A stretch of DNA of 64,000 nt from Formosa sp. L2A11 (GTDB lineage Bacteria; Bacteroidota; Bacteroidia; Flavobacteriales; Flavobacteriaceae), in the NCBI RefSeq assembly GCF_009796865.1, contig NZ_CP047028.1:1364001-1428000 (forward strand), written 5' to 3'. The position numbers and the translations under genes were made by a program. The notes under the pieces were generated by a model, which was not told the DNA's origin, searched no databases, and saw nothing but the letters and a program-made list of their open reading frames with translations. Shown here in pieces: positions 18,706 to 26,835 of this stretch (its first letter is position 1; the number at the start of each line of letters is the position of its first letter).

Positions 18706-19080
18706 TTAGTCTTTATCTGCAAAATAAGATGGTCCATCTCCTGTTAAGAAATCTTCTCTTACCGGGCTAAATGTATCAATTAGTTGTCCTTCTTCTAAAC
18801 AAACTGCACTATGTAGTAAATTAGGTTCAATATATACACCGTCTCCAGCTTCTACAATTTGCTTTACTCCATCAATTTCAAATTCAAATTTACCTGAAAC
18901 AACATATGTCGCTTGAGTATGAAAATGTTGATGTGGTGCACCTAATGCGCCTTTGTCAAATTTCACACTTACCATCATGATTTGGTTATCGTAACCTAAG
19001 AATTTTCTTGAAACTCCACCACCAAGTACTTCCCATTCCATGTCTTTTGTAATGATGTACTTTTCGCTTAATCTTTTCAT
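18706..19080 (-). CDS. Cupin domain protein, KdgF-like
   Basis: A 124-residue single-domain cupin starting MKRLSEKYIITKDMEWE; an upstream in-frame ATG at 19131 gives an unrelated hydrophobic extension and is not used. The metal-binding cupin motif is PHQHFHTQATYVVSG with Gln in place of the usual Glu, and the second motif is IEPNLLHSAV. The end, DTFSPVREDFL, is characteristic of KdgF, which linearises 4,5-unsaturated uronates released from pectin or alginate. No other uronate gene is nearby, so the role is an inference from family resemblance. The protein is cytosolic by sequence (no signal peptide). Confidence 0.8.
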   Translation of the reverse strand: MKRLSEKYIITKDMEWEVLGGGVSRKFLGYDNQIMMVSVKFDKGALGAPHQHFHTQATYVVSGKFEFEIDGVKQIVEAGDGVYIEPNLLHSAVCLEEGQLIDTFSPVREDFLTGDGPSYFADKD

Positions 19081-19620
19081 TTTGTTTATATTTTTGTTTA
19101 ATAATTTGTAAAATAACAATGATATAAGCAAGATAATTAATTTCTAATAATTAGAGAAGTAAGAAATAGAATTTTTAGCACTTTAACCTTTTGTGTTTTA
19201 AATACATTATTTACTTTGTTTAATAAATAACACACTTACAAAGTCTTAATCTTGGTGTTTCTTCTTCATTATGTATATAGTGTAATAGTTTTTATTTTTC
19301 TGTTTAATTGTCTTCAGGTTAAAATTTCTAAAATCATACTATATTCGGGGTTTTATGGTAAAAAAATCAATATTTATATGTCTTTGTTTCGTAAATATAT
19401 TTTTATCATAATTATTGTGAGAATTGTTTTTCTATTCAGCTTAAATAAGACTTGATGGCTGTGTTACAATTAAATATAAAATATTGGGATGAATTGGGTA
19501 AAGCTTATAAGGATAGTCTTTTTTTGATTAAATCCTACGTTTAGGCTAAAAATGTTATTAACATTAATAATGAAATATTCGTGAAAAATAACTCGTGTAA
19601 GATGGTTTAAAAGTTATAAA
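19081..19620. other. Intergenic region upstream of the cobalamin riboswitch
   Basis: About 540 bases of AT-rich DNA between the divergent cupin and ribonucleotide reductase genes. The open frame at 19252-19455 is low-complexity, rich in Phe, Ile and Val with no recognisable start context, and is not called. No RNA or repeat was recognised here. Confidence 0.5.
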
Positions 19621-19627
19621 TAGTAGA

Positions 19628-19635
19628 TAAATTTG
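19628..19635 (+). promoter_or_regulatory. Bacteroidota -7 box (TAAATTTG) for the riboswitch-nrdBA transcript
   Basis: TAAATTTG sits about 20-25 bases before the riboswitch begins, so transcription would start just at the 5' edge of the aptamer. No TTG was seen at the -33 position. Confidence 0.55.
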
Positions 19636-19649
19636 TAACCTGTTTTAAC

Positions 19650-19812
19650 TGTTATTGGTTATCAAGTTTAACGCCTTGATATTAAAAAGGGAATCCGGTG
19701 AAATTCTGGAACTGTCCCGCAGCTGTAAACTCTAAACTATGCCTAATAAAGATTCTTTTTTTTTATAAAGAGAGCGTCTGGGTAAGGGAGCAAGTCAGAA
19801 TACCTGCCATTA
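19650..19812 (+). promoter_or_regulatory. Cobalamin (AdoCbl) riboswitch upstream of nrdB-nrdA
   Basis: The conserved aptamer core is plain: an ATCAAG/CTTGAT stem near 19660-19680, then GGGAATCCGGTGAAATTCTGG and AACTGTCCCGCAGCTGTAA, a variable internal arm, and the B12 box GCAAGTCAGAATACCTGCC at about 19790-19808. It senses adenosylcobalamin and normally lowers expression of the downstream genes. Here those are nrdB and nrdA, the B12-independent class I ribonucleotide reductase. About 230 bases separate the B12 box from the nrdB start, leaving room for an expression platform. No strong U-run terminator is visible there. Confidence 0.93.
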
Positions 19813-20039
19813 ATTTTTAATAATTCGTTTAGCTTTCGTGGATTGAAGCTGGAATTAGAAGTTGATTATACTTTATACATATCAACATATTACTAGTTCT
19901 ACTTTGAAAGCCAAAATTAAATAGCAGATTAAACATGATTAATAACTAGTTTGTTAAAATCTGAAACAATGATTTCTTACTTTTTTTGAAAAGTTTGAAT
20001 CTTATTAATGATTTTTAAATCAACTTAATATGGTATACC

Positions 20040-21314
20040 ATGGAAATAATACAAATAATTAAGAGAAATTTTAAGTCTAAACCTTTTGATCTTAAAAAAA
20101 TCACAGGTGCTGTAACAAAAGCGATGTTGGCAGTCGAGCATGGTACTAGAGAAGATGCAGAATTAATTGCTAAAGATGTACATACAGAATTACTTAAACG
20201 TAAAGACGATGATAGCGATTATGTACCCACTGTAGAAGAGGTGCAAGATATTGTTGAGCAAAAATTAATGCATAGTGAATTTCATGATGTTGCAAAGGCT
20301 TATATTATTTATAGAAATAACCAGACGCAAAGTAGAAAAAGTAACATTTTTGAAAAGCGTATTAACTTAAAACCTTATGAGTATCCGCAGCTTTACGAAT
20401 ATGTTCCTGCAATAAGACATTCATATTGGATTCATACAGAATTTAATTTCACTAGCGATATTCAGGATTTTAAATCTACACTTACTCCGGTAGAACAAAG
20501 TGCTATAAAAAATACCATGTTAGCTATTTCTCAAATAGAAGTTGCTGTAAAAACATTTTGGGGAGATATTTATCATAGGCTGCCTAAGCCGGAAATAGGA
20601 TCTGTAGGTGCAACATTTGCAGAGAGTGAAGTAAGACATCACGATGCGTATTCTCATTTATTAGAAATTCTAGGATTAAATAATGAATTTGAGAAGCTTA
20701 AGAAGAAACCCGCAATAATGAAGCGTGTTCAGTATCTAGAAACAGCTTTAAAAAATGCTAAAAGCGAGAATAATGAAGAATATGCAGAATCTGTTTTATT
20801 GTTTTCTTTATTTATAGAACATGTGTCTCTTTTTTCTCAGTTTTTAATAATAATGGCCTTTAATAAGCACAAAAACATGCTTAAAGGTATTTCTAATGTT
20901 GTTGAAGCAACATCTAAGGAAGAACAAATTCATGGTGATTTTGGTATTGATATTATCAATATTATAAAAGATGAACACCCAGAATGGTTTAACGATACGT
21001 ATAAAAACATGATTAAGCAGCTTTGTGAAGATGCTTATGCTTCGGAAAGTAAAATAATAGATTGGATTTTTGAAAAAGGAGAGCTGGATTTTATACCAAA
21101 ATCTGTTATTAATGAGTTTATTAAAAATAGATTCAATAATTCTTTAGAGAGTATCGGAATCGATAAAATATTTGATATTGATCAGAAATTATTAGCACAA
21201 ACAGAATGGTTTGATGATGAAATTATAGGAACAAAACACGGTGATTTTTTCGTTAAACGATCAATTAATTATAGTAAAAGAGCACAAAGTATAACCAGCG
21301 ACGACTTATTTTAA
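20040..21314 (+). CDS. nrdB: Class I ribonucleotide reductase, beta subunit with N-terminal ATP-cone
   Basis: A 424-residue radical-generating subunit. Residues ~1-95 are an ATP-cone (IIQIIKRNFKSKPFDLKKIT to HDVAKAYIIYRN), normally found on NrdA; here it is fused to NrdB, as in Leeuwenhoekiella blandensis, where it controls activity through the beta subunit. The ferritin-like body has probable metal ligands E167, E197, H200, E260, E295 and H298, by alignment of ESEVRHHDAY and KEEQIH with E. coli. Y204 lies where the radical tyrosine would be. The first ligand is Glu rather than Asp. The usual NrdB is about 320-375 residues; the excess is the cone. nrdA follows 2 bases later. Confidence 0.95.
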   Translation: MEIIQIIKRNFKSKPFDLKKITGAVTKAMLAVEHGTREDAELIAKDVHTELLKRKDDDSDYVPTVEEVQDIVEQKLMHSEFHDVAKAYIIYRNNQTQSRKSNIFEKRINLKPYEYPQLYEYVPAIRHSYWIHTEFNFTSDIQDFKSTLTPVEQSAIKNTMLAISQIEVAVKTFWGDIYHRLPKPEIGSVGATFAESEVRHHDAYSHLLEILGLNNEFEKLKKKPAIMKRVQYLETALKNAKSENNEEYAESVLLFSLFIEHVSLFSQFLIIMAFNKHKNMLKGISNVVEATSKEEQIHGDFGIDIINIIKDEHPEWFNDTYKNMIKQLCEDAYASESKIIDWIFEKGELDFIPKSVINEFIKNRFNNSLESIGIDKIFDIDQKLLAQTEWFDDEIIGTKHGDFFVKRSINYSKRAQSITSDDLF

Positions 21315-21316
21315 AA

Positions 21317-23110
21317 ATGGAAAACAAAACATACAATCAAGAGCCAGTAGCAACTTCAGAAAATAATAATACTCAAAATTTAGTAGATGCTAGACATGCA
21401 GTATTAACGTCTAAAAATGAAGCTAAAGACACTGAAGAGTTTACATGGTTAAACGATAACAGTCGTAAATTTTTAGAATCAGGATACCTTACAGAAGGTG
21501 TTTCGCCAGAAGGACGTATAAGAGAAATTGCAGATAGAGCAGAGCGTATATTAAAAATGCCTGGATTTAGCGATAAATTTTATGGTTATATGTCTCAAGG
21601 TTTTTACTCGTTAGCTTCTCCTGTTTGGTCAAATTTTGGTCAAAAAAGAGGATTACCAATTAGTTGTTTTGGATCGCATGTAGACGATGATATGGGAAAT
21701 ATTCTTTTTACGCAATCTGAAATCGGAATGATGTCTAAACTTGGAGGTGGAACTTCTGGGTATTTTGGTAAAATTCGTCATAGAGGTGCTGCTGTTAAGA
21801 ATAACGGAACTGCATCTGGAGCGGTACATATTATGAGGCTTTTTGAATCTATGGTAGATGTTGTAAGTCAGGGGTCTGTACGTCGTGGTCGTTTTTCTCC
21901 GTATTTACCAATAGACCATAAAGATATTATGGAGTTTTTGGAAATAGGTTCTGAAGGAAATGCAATTCAAGAATTAACACACGGTGTAACCGTTACTAAT
22001 GCTTGGATGGAAGATATGATTGCCGGAGATGTTGAAAAAAGAACAATCTGGGCAAAAGTATTACAGAGTAGAGGAGAAATGGGATATCCATATATTTTCT
22101 TTACAGACAATGCAAATAATGGTACTGTAGATGTATATAAGGATAAGAATCATCCTATTTATGCTAGTAATTTATGTACAGAAATTATGTTGCCTTCTAG
22201 CGAAGATTGGTCTTTTGTATGTGTGCTATCTAGTATTAACTTATTAAATTACGATAAGTGGAAAGATACAGATGCTGTAGAAACTATGGTTTATTTCTTA
22301 GATGCTGTGATTTCAGAATTTATAGAAAAATTAGAATCTTACAGAGATTCTGATGATAGAGCAGATCGCCAAACGTTTTTATTTATGGAACGTGCTTATA
22401 ATTTTGCGAAAGACAATAGAGCTTTAGGCTTAGGTGTTTTAGGATGGCATTCTTTATTGCAATCTAAATCGTTGTCTTTTAGTAGTCAGGAGGCTTTCAA
22501 TTTAAATAGTGAGATATTTAAAACTATAAAAGAACGTTCTTATGCCGCTTCAGAAGCGCTTGCAAAAGCACTAGGAGAACCAGAACTTCTTAAAGGTTAT
22601 GGCAGACGAAATACAACATTAAATGCTATTGCACCTACAACGTCTTCTGCATTTATTTTAGGACAAGTTTCTCAAGGTATCGAACCTATTTGGTCTAATA
22701 TTTACGTGAAAGATATTGCGAAGATTAAGACGACCATAAAAAACCCTTATTTAGTCAAGCTTTTAGATGAAAAAGGGATGAATACTCACGAGGTTTGGAA
22801 TGATATACGTAGCAGAGATGGTTCTGTACAGCATTTAGATTTTTTATCAGATCATGAAAAGGATGTTTTTAAAACCTATTCAGAAATCGACCAAATGGAT
22901 ATTATTTATCAGGCAGCTAACAGACAAAATCATATAGATCAGGGGCAGTCATTAAATATTATTGTACACCCAGATATGCCTACAAAAGACATTAATAAAA
23001 TTCATATTAATGCATGGAAATTAGGGTTAAAATCTTTGTATTACCAGCACAGTATGAATGCTGCTCAGAAATTTAAACAAAAGAAAGATTGTGCAAGTTG
23101 CGAAGCTTAG
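21317..23110 (+). CDS. nrdA: Class I ribonucleotide reductase, alpha (catalytic) subunit lacking an ATP-cone
   Basis: A 597-residue catalytic subunit reducing ribonucleotides to deoxyribonucleotides. The first ~40 residues are a low-complexity lead (MENKTYNQEPVATSENNN) with no ATP-cone, which explains the short length compared with ~760 in E. coli NrdA. The substrate-reducing cysteines are C117 (PISCFGS) and C302 (VCVLSS). The active-site triad is N285, C287, E289 (SNLCTEIM). The radical-transfer pair is Y575-Y576 and the C-terminal CASC motif (592-595) is the redox shuttle. It is cotranscribed with nrdB under the cobalamin riboswitch; a terminator follows at 23139-23172. Confidence 0.97.
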   Translation: MENKTYNQEPVATSENNNTQNLVDARHAVLTSKNEAKDTEEFTWLNDNSRKFLESGYLTEGVSPEGRIREIADRAERILKMPGFSDKFYGYMSQGFYSLASPVWSNFGQKRGLPISCFGSHVDDDMGNILFTQSEIGMMSKLGGGTSGYFGKIRHRGAAVKNNGTASGAVHIMRLFESMVDVVSQGSVRRGRFSPYLPIDHKDIMEFLEIGSEGNAIQELTHGVTVTNAWMEDMIAGDVEKRTIWAKVLQSRGEMGYPYIFFTDNANNGTVDVYKDKNHPIYASNLCTEIMLPSSEDWSFVCVLSSINLLNYDKWKDTDAVETMVYFLDAVISEFIEKLESYRDSDDRADRQTFLFMERAYNFAKDNRALGLGVLGWHSLLQSKSLSFSSQEAFNLNSEIFKTIKERSYAASEALAKALGEPELLKGYGRRNTTLNAIAPTTSSAFILGQVSQGIEPIWSNIYVKDIAKIKTTIKNPYLVKLLDEKGMNTHEVWNDIRSRDGSVQHLDFLSDHEKDVFKTYSEIDQMDIIYQAANRQNHIDQGQSLNIIVHPDMPTKDINKIHINAWKLGLKSLYYQHSMNAAQKFKQKKDCASCEA

Positions 23111-23138
23111 ACTAATCTTTTAATTATATTTAAGAATA

Positions 23139-23172
23139 AAAAACCTCATGTTATATTAACATGAGGTTTTTT
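23139..23172 (+). terminator. Terminator of the nrdBA operon
   Basis: A 15-bp perfect stem (23139-23153 with 23157-23171, AAAAACCTCATGTTA/TAACATGAGGTTTTT) with a 3-base loop and T run; its A-rich left arm also serves the convergent permease gene. Confidence 0.85.
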
Positions 23173-23220
23173 TATAATGTGTTTTTAGTAATGTATTTAT
23201 TATTTGTTTTTACTAAAATG

Positions 23221-24327
23221 TTACTCAGCTTTTGAGAAGCTTATGTTAAGTGATTTTCCTTTCTTTAGCCTACTGTAAGCTGGGAAAATTAATCCTAATC
23301 CAAGAATAATAAAGGCAAAGATTAATATGTTAGGAACCTTAGTAAATGTGTTTCCTGTAGTTAAAATACCTAAAATAAGTAATACAGACATTGGTAAAGA
23401 CAAGGCTAAAATGGATAGTGCAAAATCTACGTGAAACGTTTTCTTTTCTTCTGCAACATCTATTTCTTTTGATGCAATGCTAGAAATATGTGCAAATGGC
23501 CAAAAGCTGCAAGCGCTTAATGCAAAAACAAGCATAAGTAAAATGTCTTTAGAGTCTGGTATAGGAATTATGGTAATAATACTTCCTATTACTAAAAGTG
23601 TAATACCGTATTTAAGCATTAATAAAGAGAAAATTTGACTAATCTGTTTTTTCTTAATTACAACAGCAAGTCCTATAAATAAAAGAACTAAAGGTGTCAT
23701 TATGCCACTTAAACGTGTTAAGTTATCCTGAATAAAGAAAGGTAAGTTAGACATATTTATGCCTAAAAATACAAAAATAAGAGCTGCTAAAATAAACATG
23801 TTTACAGGCTCTAAAAGCATTACTTTTCCTAAAGCTTTTAGCTTTGTGCTTATAGGTTCTGGTTTGCTTGTTTGATTTTTGTAATACCATGTTATGGCAA
23901 TAACATACAGTATAAACAATACAAAAAACTTATTTCCTAAATCGGCCATAGCGGCTTTACCTAAATATGTTGGTCCTAGAAATTCCAATATAAAGGGAAA
24001 GCAAGATAATCCTGGTGCTAGAGAAGGAATTAGTAATTTTGCTGTGTTCCTGGTAGATTTGTCTGTTATTCCTATTGCGTTTAATAGTAAAGGGGTTAAA
24101 AAGTATAGAAAAGCATTAAACCCTAATGCTATTACTGGTAAGATTAAAAGCTCTGTATTTAAATTAACCTTTAATAAAGCGATAAAAATTGTAGCAGGCA
24201 AAGCCAGTAAAAGGATAATCTTTTTCAATCCGTTGGTTTCAGCCTTTGAGGTAAATTTCTTTTTTATAAGAAACCCTAAAAGGATGAATGTAATAAATGA
24301 AAGTGCTTTTACATGTGCTTCTGTCAT
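23221..24327 (-). CDS. AEC-family permease (auxin efflux carrier-like)
   Basis: A 368-residue membrane protein with about ten hydrophobic helices in two five-helix halves, the layout of the AEC (auxin efflux carrier) family. Motifs are the N-terminal FITFILLGFLIKKKF and LLLALPATIFIAL, and the second half's PLVLLFIGLAVVI. Characterised bacterial relatives move malate, malonate or other carboxylates; this one's substrate is unknown. It starts 5 bases after the stop of the HisC-like aminotransferase gene, so the two are cotranscribed and may handle the same metabolite. Confidence 0.8.
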   Translation of the reverse strand: MTEAHVKALSFITFILLGFLIKKKFTSKAETNGLKKIILLLALPATIFIALLKVNLNTELLILPVIALGFNAFLYFLTPLLLNAIGITDKSTRNTAKLLIPSLAPGLSCFPFILEFLGPTYLGKAAMADLGNKFFVLFILYVIAITWYYKNQTSKPEPISTKLKALGKVMLLEPVNMFILAALIFVFLGINMSNLPFFIQDNLTRLSGIMTPLVLLFIGLAVVIKKKQISQIFSLLMLKYGITLLVIGSIITIIPIPDSKDILLMLVFALSACSFWPFAHISSIASKEIDVAEEKKTFHVDFALSILALSLPMSVLLILGILTTGNTFTKVPNILIFAFIILGLGLIFPAYSRLKKGKSLNISFSKAE

Positions 24328-24332
24328 AATAT

Positions 24333-25520
24333 TTATATAACTTGATCTAAAGCTTCAGTGAATAATTTCATTTCGTCCATAGTTCCTATGCTTACGCGAC
24401 ACCAGTTTTTGTCCCAAAAGTTGAATGCCTTAACACCGACGCCTTGATCAAACATTTTTTTCAAGAATTGTTTTCCTTCTGTAGAAATTTCAAAAATGAT
24501 AAAATTGGTTTGAGATGGTAGATATGATAATCCTTTTTTGTCTAAATGTTTTTTAGTATAGTCTCTTGCTTCTGCTATTTTAGACTTAGACATGTCTAAG
24601 AATTCTTTGCCTTTTAAACTTGTAGTTGCAGCCATAATAGATGGACCTGTAATTCCCATTCCGCCACGCGTAATATCGTTTAATCTTTTTAGAGTTTCAG
24701 GTTGTGCAACTAGGTATCCTATTCGTAATCCTGCCATTCCGTGTATTTTAGAGAACGTACGAGCAATCATTACATTTTTACCTTGATTAACTAAGTCTAC
24801 CATACTGTCTTTTAGTCCGTTGTCAGATAAATCAATGTAAGCTTCATCTACAAAAACAGGAACTTTTTCTGATACACGACTACAAAATGCTTTAAGTTCT
24901 TTGGCGTCTGTTATTGTTCCGGTTGGGTTGTTAGGGTTACAGATGTATACTAATTTAGTGTCTCCATTTATTGCGGCTTCCATTGCAGGAAGATCATGTT
25001 GAGAATCTGCTAATAGTTTGTACGATTTCCATTTTCCTCCTACAGCTTTAGATACATTAATTAAAGACATGTAGCTAGGATCTGCGCTAATAACATCTCC
25101 TCCTTCTTGAAAAAATACCATTGCTACTTTTTCTAATATATCTGAAGATCCTGGAGCCATTAAGATATTATCGGTAGCAACGCCTTCTTTTTTTGCAATA
25201 TCTTCAATTAAAGTGTTTAGGGTTTCCCAAGCATATCGGTTTCCTGTAAATACTTCGTCTTGAAAAGCTTTGGCTGCTAGTGGTGGTGGGCCATAAGGAT
25301 TCTCGTTAGCTAAAAGCCTGGCTTTTATTTTTGTTTCATCTATAATTGGAGGTGTAAACTCATTAAATGTATTTGATGTGTCAAAAATAAATGTTGCATT
25401 TTTTTGTTGTGCAATCTCTACCGATTTTGCCCATATTTCTGTAGGCATTAAGGCAAGACCTGCCATTGTTAAACTTCCTCTTTTTAACCAATTTCTTCTG
25501 CTAATATGTGATGAATCCAT
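24333..25520 (-). CDS. Tat-exported PLP-dependent aminotransferase (HisC-like)
   Basis: A 395-residue fold-type I aminotransferase related to histidinol-phosphate aminotransferase. The N terminus has a twin-arginine signal (SRRNWLK at 7-13, followed by the hydrophobic SLTMAGLALMP and AKS), so the folded enzyme with its PLP should be exported by Tat to the periplasm. Active-site features are ANENPYGPP (71-79), NPNNPTG (195-201), D225 and Y228 in VFVDEAYID, and the Schiff-base lysine K258 in RTFSKIHGMAGLRIGY. All key residues are present. The exported location makes a role in histidine synthesis unlikely. It is paired with an AEC permease 5 bases downstream. Confidence 0.88.
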   Translation of the reverse strand: MDSSHISRRNWLKRGSLTMAGLALMPTEIWAKSVEIAQQKNATFIFDTSNTFNEFTPPIIDETKIKARLLANENPYGPPPLAAKAFQDEVFTGNRYAWETLNTLIEDIAKKEGVATDNILMAPGSSDILEKVAMVFFQEGGDVISADPSYMSLINVSKAVGGKWKSYKLLADSQHDLPAMEAAINGDTKLVYICNPNNPTGTITDAKELKAFCSRVSEKVPVFVDEAYIDLSDNGLKDSMVDLVNQGKNVMIARTFSKIHGMAGLRIGYLVAQPETLKRLNDITRGGMGITGPSIMAATTSLKGKEFLDMSKSKIAEARDYTKKHLDKKGLSYLPSQTNFIIFEISTEGKQFLKKMFDQGVGVKAFNFWDKNWCRVSIGTMDEMKLFTEALDQVI

Positions 25521-26007
25521 TTTAATAACTGTTTAAGTTTGAATTAAAATTAGAATTTTAACTGATTATAAACTGTTAAAAAGTTGATTTTAGTTAAAAT
25601 ATGTATGTTAATTGTGAAATTAACTGATAGTGTGTTAATATTTGATGTTTTGGTAAAATACATATGCGCAAATTGTGATTGCTTTAATGACTTAAAAGGG
25701 AAGTGTGCTTGTTTTTTGTAGGATTTTTCTGTTTAGATTAAGTGATTTGGCTTTAAAAGGTCTAGGTATCCGTTTTTTGTTAAATAATAGGTTTGTTAAT
25801 AGTGTTAAAATTTATAGGATAGATTAATTACCTCTTTTTGTATTGTTTATTTTAGTGTGTTGAACTAAAACAAGTTAAGAACACGTTATGGTTTTATGTT
25901 GTAAATCTGCTTTTGTTAATGTTTTCAGAAAGGTGAAATTATAATTAAACTATTGAATTTACAAGGAGTCTTATAATAAAAGACGTTTAATCTAAAACCT
26001 TATAATT
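25521..26007. other. Intergenic region between the aminotransferase and DUF6515-like genes
   Basis: About 490 bases of AT-rich DNA between divergent genes, presumably holding both promoters. I see no clear TAnnTTTG box, hairpin, RNA or reading frame that I can support. Confidence 0.5.
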
Positions 26008-26598
26008 ATGAAATCATTTATTAAAACTTACTTTGTGGCAGTGTTTTTTTTGTTGGCAATTACAACTCAAGGTTTTTCGCAAAAAAAATCAAATTCTTCA
26101 AAAGGAAAAGTTGTTAAGACAACTGTAGTTACTAGAACTAGCGTTAAAAGGGTGCCTAGTAGTAGGGTAACTTATAAAAAGAAATCACATAAAGTGACTT
26201 CAGTAAGAACTATACCTAATAAAACGGTTATTAAACATAATGGAGAGAGTTATTACTACTCAAACAATAAATTCTATACACAATCTAGAGGTAGTTATGT
26301 TGCTATTGCTCCAAAGATTGGATTTAAAGTAAAGGTGTTGCCTGCAAATTATAAAAAGATTAAATATAACTCAAGAAATTATTATAATGCTAATGGGACA
26401 TTTTATATACAAATAAATAATCAATATGAAGTTGTAGATCCGGAAATTGGAACTATAGTTTATGATCTTCCTGATGGTTATGATAAAGTAGAAATAGATG
26501 GCTTGTCGTATTATGAGTATGCAAATATTCTATACGAAAAGGTACAAGTTGATGGTACGAGAGCTTATGAAGTTGTTGGTATTATCGACATGGATTAA
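26008..26598 (+). CDS. Secreted DUF6515-like protein with repeated YY-glycine units
   Basis: A 196-residue protein with a signal peptide (MKSFIKTYFVAVFFLLAITT, cleavage near GFSQ), then a very basic, Ser/Thr/Lys/Arg-rich linker (residues ~26-75). Three related units follow, each with a form of 'hydrophobic-x-x-x-Y-Y-x-x-x-x-F/Y-Y' (GESYYYSNNKFYTQ, SRNYYNANGTFYIQ, GLSYYEYANILYEK) ending in 'YxVVDPxIG'-like text. This repeat style matches DUF6515 proteins of Bacteroidota, recalled rather than searched. The function is unknown. It is probably periplasmic or surface exposed and stands alone with a terminator at 26651-26680. Confidence 0.75.
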   Translation: MKSFIKTYFVAVFFLLAITTQGFSQKKSNSSKGKVVKTTVVTRTSVKRVPSSRVTYKKKSHKVTSVRTIPNKTVIKHNGESYYYSNNKFYTQSRGSYVAIAPKIGFKVKVLPANYKKIKYNSRNYYNANGTFYIQINNQYEVVDPEIGTIVYDLPDGYDKVEIDGLSYYEYANILYEKVQVDGTRAYEVVGIIDMD

Positions 26599-26650
26599 TA
26601 CACGAGATTCTGTTTTATAAAATATAAACGCATTTATTATGTGTTTAAGA

Positions 26651-26680
26651 AATATCGAAGATGCGTCTTCGGTATTTTTT
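26651..26680 (+). terminator. Terminator of the DUF6515-like gene
   Basis: Stem 26651-26661 with 26666-26676 (AATATCGAAGA/TCTTCGGTATT, one G-T wobble), then eight T. Confidence 0.8.
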
Positions 26681-26835
26681 TTGTTTAAACGTTAAATAGA
26701 TGATGTTAATGGGAGGGATGTAAAATCAACTATTTTATTTGATTTATATTTTAATATTAATGAATCCTTAAAAAGGCTTAAGTTGTTATTAACGTGTTTA
26801 GGGGGTGTTCATTTAAAAGGCTTTAATGATTTTTA

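Noticed and set aside
19252..19455. Short open frame in the intergenic region before the riboswitch
   Set aside because: Its product is a low-complexity run of Phe, Ile, Val and Tyr with no ribosome-site or promoter support and no recognisable family; it looks like AT-rich chance.
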